NCBI GenBank assembly: GCA_036656615.1
Contig: JAVXHY010000001.1
Span: 303,412 to 367,411 of the forward strand
Direction: 5' to 3'
DNA length: 64,000 nt
Source: CAUPWF01 sp036656615
GTDB taxonomy: Bacteria > Bacillota > Clostridia > Lachnospirales > Lachnospiraceae
Under the pieces are notes generated by a model. That model did no database searches, was not told where the DNA came from, and worked only from the letters and a program-made list of their open reading frames with translations. This document shows positions 44,883 through 53,684 of the stretch, in pieces. Every line of letters begins with the position of its first letter. Positions within the stretch are counted from its first letter, which is position 1. Both the position numbers and the translations under genes were made by a program.

Positions 44883-45170
44883 ATGGAACAAGAATTATTA
44901 TTAGCAAAAAATACACCCGGTGCTATTATACTGGATGTCAGAAATGTAGATGAGTATGAAAAGGGACATATCCCCGGAAGTACAAATATTCCAATCAGTA
45001 AAATCACAGGAGTTGAAACAATCATACAGGATAAAAGCACTCCGCTCTTTGTCTATTGTTTAAGCGGTTCTAGAAGCAAACGTGCATGCAGCTTCTTACA
45101 AAAGGTTGGCTATACTCAAGTTAAAAATATTGGTGGCATATCTGATTATAAAGGTGAAATAGAACGATAA
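44883..45170 (+). CDS. Rhodanese-like domain protein
   Basis: 95 aa from the ATG at 44883 behind GAAAGGAG; an upstream in-frame ATG at 44835 has no site. A single rhodanese domain: IILDVRNVDEYEKGHIPGSTNIPI, and the catalytic loop CLSGSRS with the active cysteine. It would transfer sulfane sulfur in the cytosol. It converges on the TVP38-like gene 10 bases away. Confidence 0.88.
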   Translation: MEQELLLAKNTPGAIILDVRNVDEYEKGHIPGSTNIPISKITGVETIIQDKSTPLFVYCLSGSRSKRACSFLQKVGYTQVKNIGGISDYKGEIER

Positions 45171-45179
45171 TCTTACAGA

Positions 45180-45764
45180 CTATAGGAAGAAGCGCAGTAC
45201 CGCTGTCAGTCCTACACTGTATAGAAAAATCGACATTGGCTTACCTAATACAATAATAGATAGAAAAGTAGATAGCTTCATTTCCGTGGTTCCTGCTAAA
45301 TAACAAAGCAAATCATCCGGTGCTACAGGCATGAAAATCAGAACAGCGAATACTGTTTGAAAACCATTTCCATTGTTTAGCTTTTTTTCATATTTTTTTA
45401 TTTGCTTCAGTGAAAACAACTTGTCAATGATTGGTTTTCCATATTTTTTTGCAATTATAAAGTTGAACGTAGAGCCAATACAAATACTGATATAATTGAA
45501 TAGGAAACCCCATCCGGGCCCCCAAATCACTATACCCGCCGCACAACCCAGTGCGCCGGGTATAATTGGAAAAATAACCTGCAATATTTGTATCAACATA
45601 AAAATTAAGGGTGCTAATAATCCAAATTGATTCAGAAATATTTTCAGATTTTCTCGGGATGTAAACAATCCTTTCTTGCTGCCCATTAAAAATAAGGCAC
45701 ATAATAATACCCCTCCAATAACTGTACAAATATTTTTAACATGTTTCCCCATATCCTTGTTCAT
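45180..45764 (-). CDS. TVP38/TMEM64-family membrane protein
   Basis: About 194 aa with five or six membrane segments, from the ATG at 45764 behind AAGGAG. FPIIPGALGCAAGIVIWGPGWGFLFNYISICIGSTFNF and LIFMPVAPDDLLCYLAGTTEM fit the SNARE-associated/VTT (DedA-like) family, which is thought to help lipids cross the membrane. The start overlaps the end of the downstream-acting glycosyltransferase gene, so a role in glycolipid export is a reasonable inference. Confidence 0.82.
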   Translation of the reverse strand: MNKDMGKHVKNICTVIGGVLLCALFLMGSKKGLFTSRENLKIFLNQFGLLAPLIFMLIQILQVIFPIIPGALGCAAGIVIWGPGWGFLFNYISICIGSTFNFIIAKKYGKPIIDKLFSLKQIKKYEKKLNNGNGFQTVFAVLIFMPVAPDDLLCYLAGTTEMKLSTFLSIIVLGKPMSIFLYSVGLTAVLRFFL

Positions 45765-46923
45765 ACACATGCTCCTTTATGTTCTCTTGCTGCAAGACTT
45801 GACAATATATAAGATGCATTTTTGTCCCCATACTACAGGTAATTTCCCTGGGGGCCTGAAGAAGATTGATTTGGTGACTACAAGGCAGTCCATATTCTAA
45901 TATCATCTGTATATAATATTGAAACTCTGTTTCCGTTCGGTATAAAAGCCCATTTTCCCCATGAATTACCACACCCTTTAAACAATCGTCTGCCCGGCCT
46001 ACAATAGGCAGTCCATTCATCATTGCCTCATAATAAGTAAGCCCTTGGGTTTCACTAATCGATGCACCCACAAAAACATCTGCTGACTGATAAATAGCAT
46101 TCATATGTTCATGTGCTATCATGCCTGCAAAAACAACCTGCTCCTCTATCCCCAGTTGTCTTACTAAAGCTTCCAGTTTTCCCTTATGAGGACCATCCCC
46201 AACAATTAAAAAAATGACATTTTTTTCTTCTTTCAACAGATGAGAAAAGAACAACAATAACTCTTCCATATTTTTTTCCTGTGCTAGTCTTCCAGCTGTC
46301 AATATTAGTTTCTGATTCTTTGATATTCCAAAAGTTTTTCTGATTGCCTCTCTTTGACTGTCTGTTATTTTGTGGAAATCTAAACTCTGAAAAGTTGTTG
46401 GTATTACTTCAATTGGTTGTTTTACGCTATAACCCCGCAATACTTGCTTCACCTTATTGGTGGGTGCAATAATGACCTGTACTTGTTTAAGAATTTTACG
46501 TGTTGCCCAAGTTTCAAGACAATGACCCAGTCTCTTATTTTTAATTAAATAATTCATGTAATACTGATATAAGGTGTGATAAGTGTGTACCATGGGAATA
46601 TGAAGTTCTTTTGCTATTGATTTTGCAAACCGAAAGGTAGAAAATTCATTTTGAGTATGTATGATATCTGGATGCCAATCTATAATTTCTTGAAAATATG
46701 TAGATTTCATGTGAATAGAAGCACGAAGTTCTGGATAGATTCCTACCGAAAAAGAACCAAGATAGTATATATTTCCCTCTTTCCTATCATGCTGGTCCGT
46801 AGATAAAGCTAAAAGCTTAACTTCATGACCAGCTTCTTCTAATTGTTTGATTAATTGTTCTATTGCAATGACCACTCCATTTATTAATGGTTTATACACA
46901 TCCGTTGTGATTAAGATTTTCAT
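45736..46923 (-). CDS. GT4 glycosyltransferase, monoglucosyl-diacylglycerol synthase-like
   Basis: 395 aa GT-B fold. The N-terminus (MKILITTDVYKPLINGVVIAIEQLIKQLEEAGHEV) and VHTYHTLYQYYMNYL resemble diacylglycerol 3-glucosyltransferases of Firmicutes, and the C-terminal GT4 motif SETQGLTYYEAMMNGLPIV carries the EX7E signature. It overlaps the upstream glycosyltransferase gene by 32 bases. The likely product is glucosyl-diacylglycerol in the membrane; this is by resemblance. Confidence 0.78.
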   Translation of the reverse strand: MKILITTDVYKPLINGVVIAIEQLIKQLEEAGHEVKLLALSTDQHDRKEGNIYYLGSFSVGIYPELRASIHMKSTYFQEIIDWHPDIIHTQNEFSTFRFAKSIAKELHIPMVHTYHTLYQYYMNYLIKNKRLGHCLETWATRKILKQVQVIIAPTNKVKQVLRGYSVKQPIEVIPTTFQSLDFHKITDSQREAIRKTFGISKNQKLILTAGRLAQEKNMEELLLFFSHLLKEEKNVIFLIVGDGPHKGKLEALVRQLGIEEQVVFAGMIAHEHMNAIYQSADVFVGASISETQGLTYYEAMMNGLPIVGRADDCLKGVVIHGENGLLYRTETEFQYYIQMILEYGLPCSHQINLLQAPREITCSMGTKMHLIYCQVLQQENIKEHVYEQGYGETC

Positions 46924-47980
46924 TGTTGTTCTTCACTCCCATCTTTACGCTGTTCTCTTTTACCACTTGTGTATAGAAATCATCCCAAAGGCCTGCAATA
47001 AAATGTTTACTATAATGATCCTTGCATTCTCTAGACTGAAAACTCCATATTTCCTTCATTTCCTGACTCTTTTCCATCTCCTTTATAATGCGATAGAACT
47101 CACTGTTGGTTTTCCCATATAAATAATAATTTTGAAATACTTCTCTATATTGTGTCAAATCTCTTAATAAAACCGGAATTTTACATGCCATTGCCTCTAA
47201 AATTGCCATTGGAAACAATTCATCATAAGAAGGTAAGAAGAATAAATTTGCCATATTGTATAAGCTTCTCATTTCTTCTCGCTTTACAATCCCAGTAAAC
47301 CTTACATTCTTTGGTGGATGCTTCATAATATTCTTAAGTTCTTGATAGCCCTTTGTAATTCTTCCAAATGAAAAACCACCCACCCAAATAAACTGTGTAT
47401 CCGGCATACTTTTAGCTATTTCTATGAAATCAGCTACACCTTTACGTACTTGAACTTGTCCTACCCCAAGTACAACGAACTGATTTGATTTTATTCCATA
47501 TTTTTCTTTTGTTTGAGCAACCACCTGTGTATGTTCTTGATAAAATTCAGATTCATCCACATAATTAGGGATATAATGAATCTTTGGTGCCTTCACTCCT
47601 GCTTCTCTTAGTTCTTTTATAAAACAAGGATTTACCACAACTAGATAATCCATGGAATTATAAAATCGAATCACATACCGATAAAACACTCCTCTTAATA
47701 CTCTTGGTAATTTTATACTATCCTCTAGTGTTCTTGGCAAAAAATGCACATAACAAACACCTAATCCAATGCCCATTTTCTGTAATATTTTATGCTCCAT
47801 ATAGTAACTTGGATTAATCGTATGATAATGATAGATATCTGACTTTTCTCTTCTGTTAATATATACTTGTATTTTATTCTGCAAATTCCTTTTTACTAAT
47901 TCCACCTGATCGGTATAACAAGAACCTACACCCTGCCCTTGAATGGCAGTTGCACTAGAACGCATATTTACTGTTATCAT
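46892..47980 (-). CDS. GT4 glycosyltransferase, CpoA-like glycolipid galactosyltransferase
   Basis: 362 aa. The start MITVNMRSSATAIQGQGVGSCYTDQVELVK resembles the CpoA/LafB group, which adds a second sugar to glucosyl-diacylglycerol, and SYDELFPMAILEAMACKIPVLL holds the GT4 EX7E motif. In streptococci the two enzymes are encoded side by side as here. The sugar donor and acceptor cannot be read from sequence. Confidence 0.75.
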   Translation of the reverse strand: MITVNMRSSATAIQGQGVGSCYTDQVELVKRNLQNKIQVYINRREKSDIYHYHTINPSYYMEHKILQKMGIGLGVCYVHFLPRTLEDSIKLPRVLRGVFYRYVIRFYNSMDYLVVVNPCFIKELREAGVKAPKIHYIPNYVDESEFYQEHTQVVAQTKEKYGIKSNQFVVLGVGQVQVRKGVADFIEIAKSMPDTQFIWVGGFSFGRITKGYQELKNIMKHPPKNVRFTGIVKREEMRSLYNMANLFFLPSYDELFPMAILEAMACKIPVLLRDLTQYREVFQNYYLYGKTNSEFYRIIKEMEKSQEMKEIWSFQSRECKDHYSKHFIAGLWDDFYTQVVKENSVKMGVKNNNENLNHNGCV

Positions 47981-48087
47981 GCTATGACCTTTCCCTTCTG
48001 TTTTACAATATTACTTTCTACGTTATTTAGTATATTTTGCAAACCTTACAGCCCTGGCAACAATATATAAACTTTTTCTAAATTCAA

Positions 48088-48130
48088 AAAGAACCAGCGG
48101 TCCATTTTCAAATGTGACTGCTGGTTCTTT
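48088..48130 (-). terminator. Terminator of the two-component system operon
   Basis: Arms 48088-48102 and 48116-48130 pair nearly perfectly (AAAGAACCAGC/GCTGGTTCTTT) and the stem ends 3 bases past the response regulator stop codon. A-rich and T-rich flanks make it usable in both directions. Confidence 0.75.
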
Positions 48131-48133
48131 TCT

Positions 48134-48829
48134 TTAAGAAACGGAAAATCGATAGCCGGCTCCCCATACTGTTTCAATATAATGAGGATTCGATGTATCT
48201 GTTTCTATTTTATCTCGTATACGATTTACATGAACTGTTACCGTTGAAGTTTCTCCCATAGCATCCATTCCCCAAATGCGATCAAAAAGCTTTTCCTTAG
48301 AAAACACAATATTAGGATGAGACGCCATAAATAGCAGCAGTTCAAATTCTTTGTTAGTTAGGGTGATTTCTTTTTCACGTATGAATACACGACGTGAAAG
48401 TGTATAAATTTTCAAATCATGAAGCTCAATACATTCCTCCGAAGGAGCCTTGATTTTCTGCAAAAGTCTTTCATGTATATGTATATGAGCCTTCACCCTT
48501 GCCACTAATTCCGTTGGACTAAATGGCTTTACAATATAATCATCTGCCCCTAAGCCTAATCCTCTGATTTTATCTATATCTGTCTTTCTTGCTGTAACCA
48601 TGATCACCGGTATGTCTTGTTCTTTTCTAATCTCTCTGCAAATTTCGAATCCATTTGCCCCAGGAAGCATAACGTCTAAAAGCAGTAAATCAAAATCCTC
48701 TTCCTTTGATCTATTCATTCCTTCTAAACCATCTGATGCAATTTCTACTTTAAAATCACTGGCTTCTAAATAATCTCTTTCTAATTCTGCAATTAAACGA
48801 TCATCTTCTACAATTAATATCTTTTTCAT
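48134..48829 (-). CDS. OmpR/VanR-type response regulator
   Basis: 231 aa. The receiver domain has ILIVEDDRLIAELE and the phospho-acceptor aspartate in LLLLDVMLPGANG (about residue 53), plus the lysine of DYIVKPF. The C-terminal winged helix (LTNKEFELLLFM, VTVHVNRIRDKIE, YIETVWGAGYRF) is of OmpR type. Its ATG overlaps the kinase stop (ATGA). Confidence 0.94.
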   Translation of the reverse strand: MKKILIVEDDRLIAELERDYLEASDFKVEIASDGLEGMNRSKEEDFDLLLLDVMLPGANGFEICREIRKEQDIPVIMVTARKTDIDKIRGLGLGADDYIVKPFSPTELVARVKAHIHIHERLLQKIKAPSEECIELHDLKIYTLSRRVFIREKEITLTNKEFELLLFMASHPNIVFSKEKLFDRIWGMDAMGETSTVTVHVNRIRDKIETDTSNPHYIETVWGAGYRFSVS

Positions 48830-50331
48830 TTCATTTCCTCCACGTATAATGGTAATGTAATAATCATCTCAAGCCCTTCGTGATTCAATGCTTGTATCGT
48901 ACCATGATGCCTCTCTATAATTTGCTTTGCAATGGACAGACCAAGACCGCTTCCTTTACCCGGTGTAGTTCTTGATTGATCACCACGATAGAAACTGACA
49001 AAAATATGTGTCAATTCCTTTTGTGGGACTCCCGGTCCATCATCTTTCACTTTAATTTCCAAATTATTTTCTATGTTATTCAAAATAATCCAAATAGTAG
49101 ATTGCGTAGTAATACGATATTTCGCACTATTCTCAAAGAAATTAATAAATACCCTGTTCATTTCCTGCACATCTATCTTAACAGATGTATGGACCGCCTC
49201 GTTTTGAAGAATAAAATGTATCTTTTTTCTTTTAGCCTCTTCTCTATATTGTTCTATCAGATCCTCTAAATAAGCAGACATATCTGTCTGTTCTAATTGA
49301 AAAGAAAATTCCTTGTTTTCTAACATAGCAAAAGTGGACAGACTCTCCACTAGAGCCTCCATATCCGCTGCCCGAATATGAATGGCCTCACAATAGCGAT
49401 TTCTTTTTTCTAAAGTATCTGCAATACCATCCTGTAATCCCTCCACATAGCCCTTAATTGAAGTAAGTGGTGTGCGTAAATCATGAGAAATTCCTGCAAT
49501 CAATTCTTTTCGATAAATTTCATATGCCAATCTAGTATCTACCGACTCCTTTAAATGCTTCCTCATTTCATCAAAATCATCGCATACCTCTCCAAATTCA
49601 TCATTCTTTTCATATGGAATCTCAAAATCCAAGTTTCCCTCTCTGATTTCTTTGGTACCGTTTTGCAAAATATTCAAAGGTTTTAATACCATCCGTGATA
49701 TCCAATGAGATAAAATCGCATTGGTAGCCACCACAACTATTAAAATAAATAAAATAAAAAATGCTGCAAAAGATAGAATATACTTATGTACGTAAGATTC
49801 ACTATCCAATGAACTTAATGAACTATTCAAACAAACTGCAGTAATCGCATATTCTTCTTGATTCCCATGAAAAGTACTTTTTACAATGGAACATTCTCCA
49901 TCTCCCAAGGAAAGACTTTGTATCTCCTCATAAGATTTCCCTAGAATCTCCTGAATCTTTGCCTTGTCATTTTTATTCAAGCTATTAAATAAAATATCAT
50001 TTCCCACTTTAATCTGAAAGTTATATCCCATTGCATTTAGTTCATTTTCCAGTTTTAACATTTTCTTTGTTTTTTCTAAAGTTACACCGTCCTTCTTTAC
50101 TGTATCATCCCCATATTCCAGCCATTCTCTTTTGGTTAATTCATCTTTATATGCATAAATAAGACTCTGTGCAGAATAAACTCCGTTTTCATCTTTATAC
50201 ATTTCCTCTAAAGAATCCAAATAACGATAACCCCGGGTTTTCAAAGCCACAGTTCCCACAATCATGGATAGAACTACAGGTATTGCAATCATTAATATAT
50301 TTGAGATTATCAATTTCTTTTTTATTGTCAT
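48826..50331 (-). CDS. Membrane sensor histidine kinase
   Basis: 501 aa from the ATG at 50331 behind GAGGACAGG (a TTG eight codons upstream is possible). A membrane segment at residues 8-30, an extracellular domain of about 150 residues, a second segment near 195-215, a HAMP linker, then the H-box GISHDLRTPLTSIKGYVEGLQ and the N, G1 (DDGPGVP) and G2 (GSGLGLSIAKQI) boxes. Ligand unknown. It pairs with the response regulator. Confidence 0.93.
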   Translation of the reverse strand: MTIKKKLIISNILMIAIPVVLSMIVGTVALKTRGYRYLDSLEEMYKDENGVYSAQSLIYAYKDELTKREWLEYGDDTVKKDGVTLEKTKKMLKLENELNAMGYNFQIKVGNDILFNSLNKNDKAKIQEILGKSYEEIQSLSLGDGECSIVKSTFHGNQEEYAITAVCLNSSLSSLDSESYVHKYILSFAAFFILFILIVVVATNAILSHWISRMVLKPLNILQNGTKEIREGNLDFEIPYEKNDEFGEVCDDFDEMRKHLKESVDTRLAYEIYRKELIAGISHDLRTPLTSIKGYVEGLQDGIADTLEKRNRYCEAIHIRAADMEALVESLSTFAMLENKEFSFQLEQTDMSAYLEDLIEQYREEAKRKKIHFILQNEAVHTSVKIDVQEMNRVFINFFENSAKYRITTQSTIWIILNNIENNLEIKVKDDGPGVPQKELTHIFVSFYRGDQSRTTPGKGSGLGLSIAKQIIERHHGTIQALNHEGLEMIITLPLYVEEMK

Positions 50332-50635
50332 AGACCTGTCCTCATCTTTAATCAAAGCAGATATTCAAAATCGGCTTTGACACTTCCTCATAACCTCAAT
50401 GCCGCTATGGCATTGATTAAGACGTTAAATTAAAAAACATCCCTAAAAAGGGAGGATGCCAAGCGGCAAACCGCTTGGCATGTATTATGAAAAAGTTTAT
50501 TCCAAATAGTATAAAAATACTAGTCAACTGTCTTTCATTCGATACATTTATTATATGTTAGAGAAATGAAGAAATAATGTTAAACACATGAAAGTTCTTT
50601 TAATGATAAATGAACAAAATATGAACATTTTCTCT
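50332..50635 (-). other. Intergenic region with tandem hairpins and a possible promoter
   Basis: No gene is visible in these 304 bases. A perfect 11-base stem (50456-50466, 50471-50481) is followed on the minus strand by a smaller stem and TTTTTT near 50431, which may end the phosphofructokinase gene. A further perfect 7-base stem lies at 50397-50415. TTGACT-17-TGGAAT (50499-50527, minus strand) upstream of the hairpins could start the kinase transcript. Confidence 0.5.
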
Positions 50636-51856
50636 TTATTTTCTGTATGCAAAATCAGGAAGACCCTCTTTCATTGGGACCTTAATTGTTCCCTGAATAA
50701 AAGGTCTTGCATATTCTATAAATTCTGCTCCAATATCAGAACCATCTTTGATAATCCACTCTGCAGGAACTCCTTTTTCTTCATTACAAATTCTATTTAC
50801 ATCTGCTGTTGTACAGGTTATTTTGTAAGGTGTGCTGCTTTCTCTTACAAACGCTATCATTTTACCTGTTTCACCAGCTAGCGCCGCATGAACGCCATAT
50901 ATACCAGCTTGAATGGCCTCTTCCAGATCCGTTTTAGAAAGACAGGAGGATGAACACCTTTGACTTACATTTAATTCCACTGACCGTACTTTTACACCCA
51001 GTCTTTCCTTTACTAAATTTTCCAAATATTTCCCAGAACCAGTTAACATCTTATGTCCAAAACTATCTACTCCTACTTCGCTTGCTAATTCACAGATAAA
51101 AGTTCCTTTTCCATCATTAATTCCTTCTGAAATGCAAACCACTAGATTTGGTGTTGTTTCCAGCTCCTTACGAACTTTTTCTATAAATTGCTCTTGATCA
51201 AATGCAGCCTCTGGAAGGTAGATCAAAATAGGATTATCTTGTTCAAACTTTCTTGCCAAAACACTAGCAGCCGTTAACCATCCAGCATGACGCCCCATAA
51301 TTTCTACTATGGTTACTGATTTCTTGTTATCGTATACCGAAGCATCCATTCCGATTTCACGTACTGTAGTCGCTACATATTTTGCGGCACTTCCAAAGCC
51401 TGGTGTATGATCTGTTTCTACTAAATCATTATCAATCGTCTTAGGAATTCCTATAAATCTAATATCATGATTCTGTTTTCGGGCATAGCAAGATAACTTA
51501 CTTACCGTATCCATGGAATCATTACCTCCGATATAAAAAAAATAGCCTATATTTATTTCTTCAAATTTTCGGAATAATTCCTGATAGACTTGATCTTCCA
51601 AATCTTTCGGAAGTTTATATCTACATGAACCCAAGTAAGCACCTGGAGTTGTTTTCATTAATTCTAGCTCTCCTGATTTTTCAACCACTTCCATATCTAT
51701 AAAATGATTATTTAAGAACCCTTCTATTCCATTAACCATTCCATATACAGTTCCAATATGATCCTTTTGTTTCAGGCTTTCAGATACCACTCCATACAAA
51801 CTTCCATTAATGACAGCAGTTGGTCCTCCTGATTGTCCTATAATTATATTTTTCAA
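50636..51856 (-). CDS. PPi-type 6-phosphofructokinase
   Basis: 406 aa from a TTG codon with a perfect GGAGGAAT site. IGQSGGPTAVINGSL, IGGNDSMDTVSKL and PKTIDNDLVETDHTPGFGSAAKY are seen. The lysine in PKTIDND (where ATP enzymes have glycine) suggests pyrophosphate use, giving reversible phosphorylation of fructose 6-phosphate. Phospho-donor should be treated as predicted. Confidence 0.9.
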   Translation of the reverse strand: MKNIIIGQSGGPTAVINGSLYGVVSESLKQKDHIGTVYGMVNGIEGFLNNHFIDMEVVEKSGELELMKTTPGAYLGSCRYKLPKDLEDQVYQELFRKFEEINIGYFFYIGGNDSMDTVSKLSCYARKQNHDIRFIGIPKTIDNDLVETDHTPGFGSAAKYVATTVREIGMDASVYDNKKSVTIVEIMGRHAGWLTAASVLARKFEQDNPILIYLPEAAFDQEQFIEKVRKELETTPNLVVCISEGINDGKGTFICELASEVGVDSFGHKMLTGSGKYLENLVKERLGVKVRSVELNVSQRCSSSCLSKTDLEEAIQAGIYGVHAALAGETGKMIAFVRESSTPYKITCTTADVNRICNEEKGVPAEWIIKDGSDIGAEFIEYARPFIQGTIKVPMKEGLPDFAYRK

Positions 51857-51889
51857 CTTTATTCCTCCTCTTCATTCATTTCCATACTT

Positions 51890-51918
51890 ACTATAACGGA
51901 ATTATATGGAATTTACAA
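51890..51918 (-). promoter_or_regulatory. Promoter of the phosphofructokinase gene
   Basis: Minus-strand TTGTAA (51913-51918), 17 bases, TATAGT (51890-51895); 34 bases before the TTG start codon. 4/6 and 5/6 matches. Confidence 0.5.
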
Positions 51919-51926
51919 TATATGAG

Positions 51927-51955
51927 TTGGAAAATCCTTCAAAATAGATTATACT
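51927..51955 (+). promoter_or_regulatory. Promoter of the GT2 gene
   Basis: TTGGAA (51927-51932), 17 bases, TATACT (51950-51955), 35 bases before the glycosyltransferase start. It is divergent from the phosphofructokinase promoter. Confidence 0.55.
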
Positions 51956-51989
51956 ATAGTAATCGAGATTAGTTAAAGGGGAAAACCAT

Positions 51990-53006
51990 ATGAAATATAT
52001 ATCTTTTGTAGTTCCATGTTATAACTCCGAAGCTTATATGGAACATGCAATTGAATCGATTTTAACCGGCGGAGAAGATGTTGAAATCCTCATTGTAAAT
52101 GATGGTTCAAAAGATAGCACTGGTGAAATTGCAAAAAAATACCAGCAAAAATTCCCAACTATAATAAAAGCCATTGATAAAGAAAATGGTGGTCATGGTG
52201 ATGCTGTAAACACAGGATTAAAATATGCAACTGGATTGTATTTTAAAGTAGTAGACAGCGATGATTGGGTAGAGGAAGCATCACTGCAAAAGATATTAGC
52301 TACGCTGCATCGCTTAACAAAGGACGGAACTCCTGTGGATATGATGATATCTAATTATGTATATGAAAAAATAGGTGTTACTCAAAAAGCTGTAATCAAT
52401 TACCACAATGTACTCCCACAAAATACTATTATAAGCTGGAAGGAAATTGGTCGCTTTCACATTGGTCAGTATATCCTGATGCATTCTGTGATTTATCGTA
52501 CTGAATTGCTTAAAATATGCAAACTCGAATTACCAAAACATACCTTCTATGTTGATAACATCTATGTCTATTATCCGCTTCCACATGTAACTTCTATTTA
52601 TTATTTAGACGTGAATTTCTATAGATATTTTATTGGCAGAGAAGACCAGTCTGTCAATGAAAAAAACATGATTGCGCGCGTAGACCAACAACTGTTTGTT
52701 ACGAAACAAATGATTGATATGTATTCTTTACGAAAAATTTCAAATAAAAAATTAAGAAATTATATGATCAATTATTTAGCAATTATGATGACTGTTTCTT
52801 CTATTATTCTTATACGTTCCAAGATTCCAGAAAATCTTAAAAAGAAAAAAGATTTATGGAAATATCTGAAAAGCAGGGATTATCGAGTATATTGGAAAAT
52901 CCGATACAGCATCTTAGGTCACACTATGAACCTTCCGGGAAAATCCGGACGTAAAATATCAATTATGGCCTATAAGGTTGCACGACGATTATTTGGATTT
53001 AACTAA
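51990..53006 (+). CDS. GT2 family glycosyltransferase
   Basis: 338 aa. The GT-A fold is shown by ISFVVPCYNSEAYMEHAIESIL, ILIVNDGSKDSTGEIA and VVDSDDWVEE (the DXD metal site) in the first 100 residues. The C-terminal part is basic with a hydrophobic stretch near residues 265-282 (YLAIMMTVSSIILI), suggesting membrane contact. It transfers a sugar to an envelope glycan or lipid; the acceptor is unknown. AAAGGGG precedes the ATG. Confidence 0.87.
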   Translation: MKYISFVVPCYNSEAYMEHAIESILTGGEDVEILIVNDGSKDSTGEIAKKYQQKFPTIIKAIDKENGGHGDAVNTGLKYATGLYFKVVDSDDWVEEASLQKILATLHRLTKDGTPVDMMISNYVYEKIGVTQKAVINYHNVLPQNTIISWKEIGRFHIGQYILMHSVIYRTELLKICKLELPKHTFYVDNIYVYYPLPHVTSIYYLDVNFYRYFIGREDQSVNEKNMIARVDQQLFVTKQMIDMYSLRKISNKKLRNYMINYLAIMMTVSSIILIRSKIPENLKKKKDLWKYLKSRDYRVYWKIRYSILGHTMNLPGKSGRKISIMAYKVARRLFGFN

Positions 53007-53029
53007 GTACGATAAGATAACGTATATTC

Positions 53030-53091
53030 TAATAGCCATATCACATACTATACTTAAGAAAGTAAAAAAGGAGTATGTGATATGGCTATTA
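53030..53091 (+). promoter_or_regulatory. Perfect 20-bp inverted repeat over the rubrerythrin start codon
   Basis: Arms 53030-53049 and 53072-53091 are perfectly complementary, with a 22-base loop. The right arm contains the start codon (53082-53084) and the first three codons after it; the AAGGAG ribosome-binding site straddles the loop and stem (53068-53073). In RNA this would strongly block translation initiation. A TATACT at 53049-53054 with no good -35 box may be the promoter, in which case the left arm would be DNA only. Confidence 0.75.
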
Positions 53092-53681
53092 ATTTAAAAG
53101 AAAGTGAAACAAAAGAAAATCTAATGAAAGCTTTTGCAGGCGAGAGTCAGGCAAGAAACCGATATACCTTTGCTGCTGAGGAAGCAAAGAAACAAAATCT
53201 TTACTCTATTGGCCAAATTTTTCTATATACCGGGGAACAGGAACGGGCACATGGTGCTAGATATTATCAATTATTAACAACTTTATCAGGTCAGACTATT
53301 GATATTTGTGCCAGCTATCCTGTAGATGACCAAATGGATATTCTTACCATACTCAAACAATCCCGGCACAATGAATTCCATGAGTATGAGGAAATATATC
53401 AACAATTTGGGGATATTGCAAAAGAAGAAGGTTTTCTTGAAGTAGCATCTGCATTTTATCAGATTGCTGAAATTGAAAAGTGCCACGGAAATCGATTTGC
53501 AATAATTGCGCAAATGTTAGAAAATGGAACTTATTTTGCTCGTCCCAAGGAACATAAATGGATGTGTACGAATTGTGGACACATTCATGAGGGGCGCCAG
53601 GTTCCAGGTGTCTGCCCTGCCTGCCATCACAACAAAGGATTTTTTATTCCCATAGAACTTGCACCTTATCAAAATCATTAA
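53082..53681 (+). CDS. rbr: Rubrerythrin
   Basis: 199 aa. The N-terminal ferritin-like diiron domain has the helix motifs FAGESQARNRYTF, EQERAHGARYY, and further E-rich helices (EYEEIYQQF, IAEIEKCHG). The C-terminal rubredoxin-like domain has CTNCGHIHEG and CPACHHNKGFF (two C-X2-C pairs). It reduces hydrogen peroxide in anaerobes. AAGGAG precedes the ATG but lies in a hairpin. The protease gene begins 3 bases after its stop. Confidence 0.95.
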   Translation: MAINLKESETKENLMKAFAGESQARNRYTFAAEEAKKQNLYSIGQIFLYTGEQERAHGARYYQLLTTLSGQTIDICASYPVDDQMDILTILKQSRHNEFHEYEEIYQQFGDIAKEEGFLEVASAFYQIAEIEKCHGNRFAIIAQMLENGTYFARPKEHKWMCTNCGHIHEGRQVPGVCPACHHNKGFFIPIELAPYQNH

Positions 53682-53684
53682 AAT

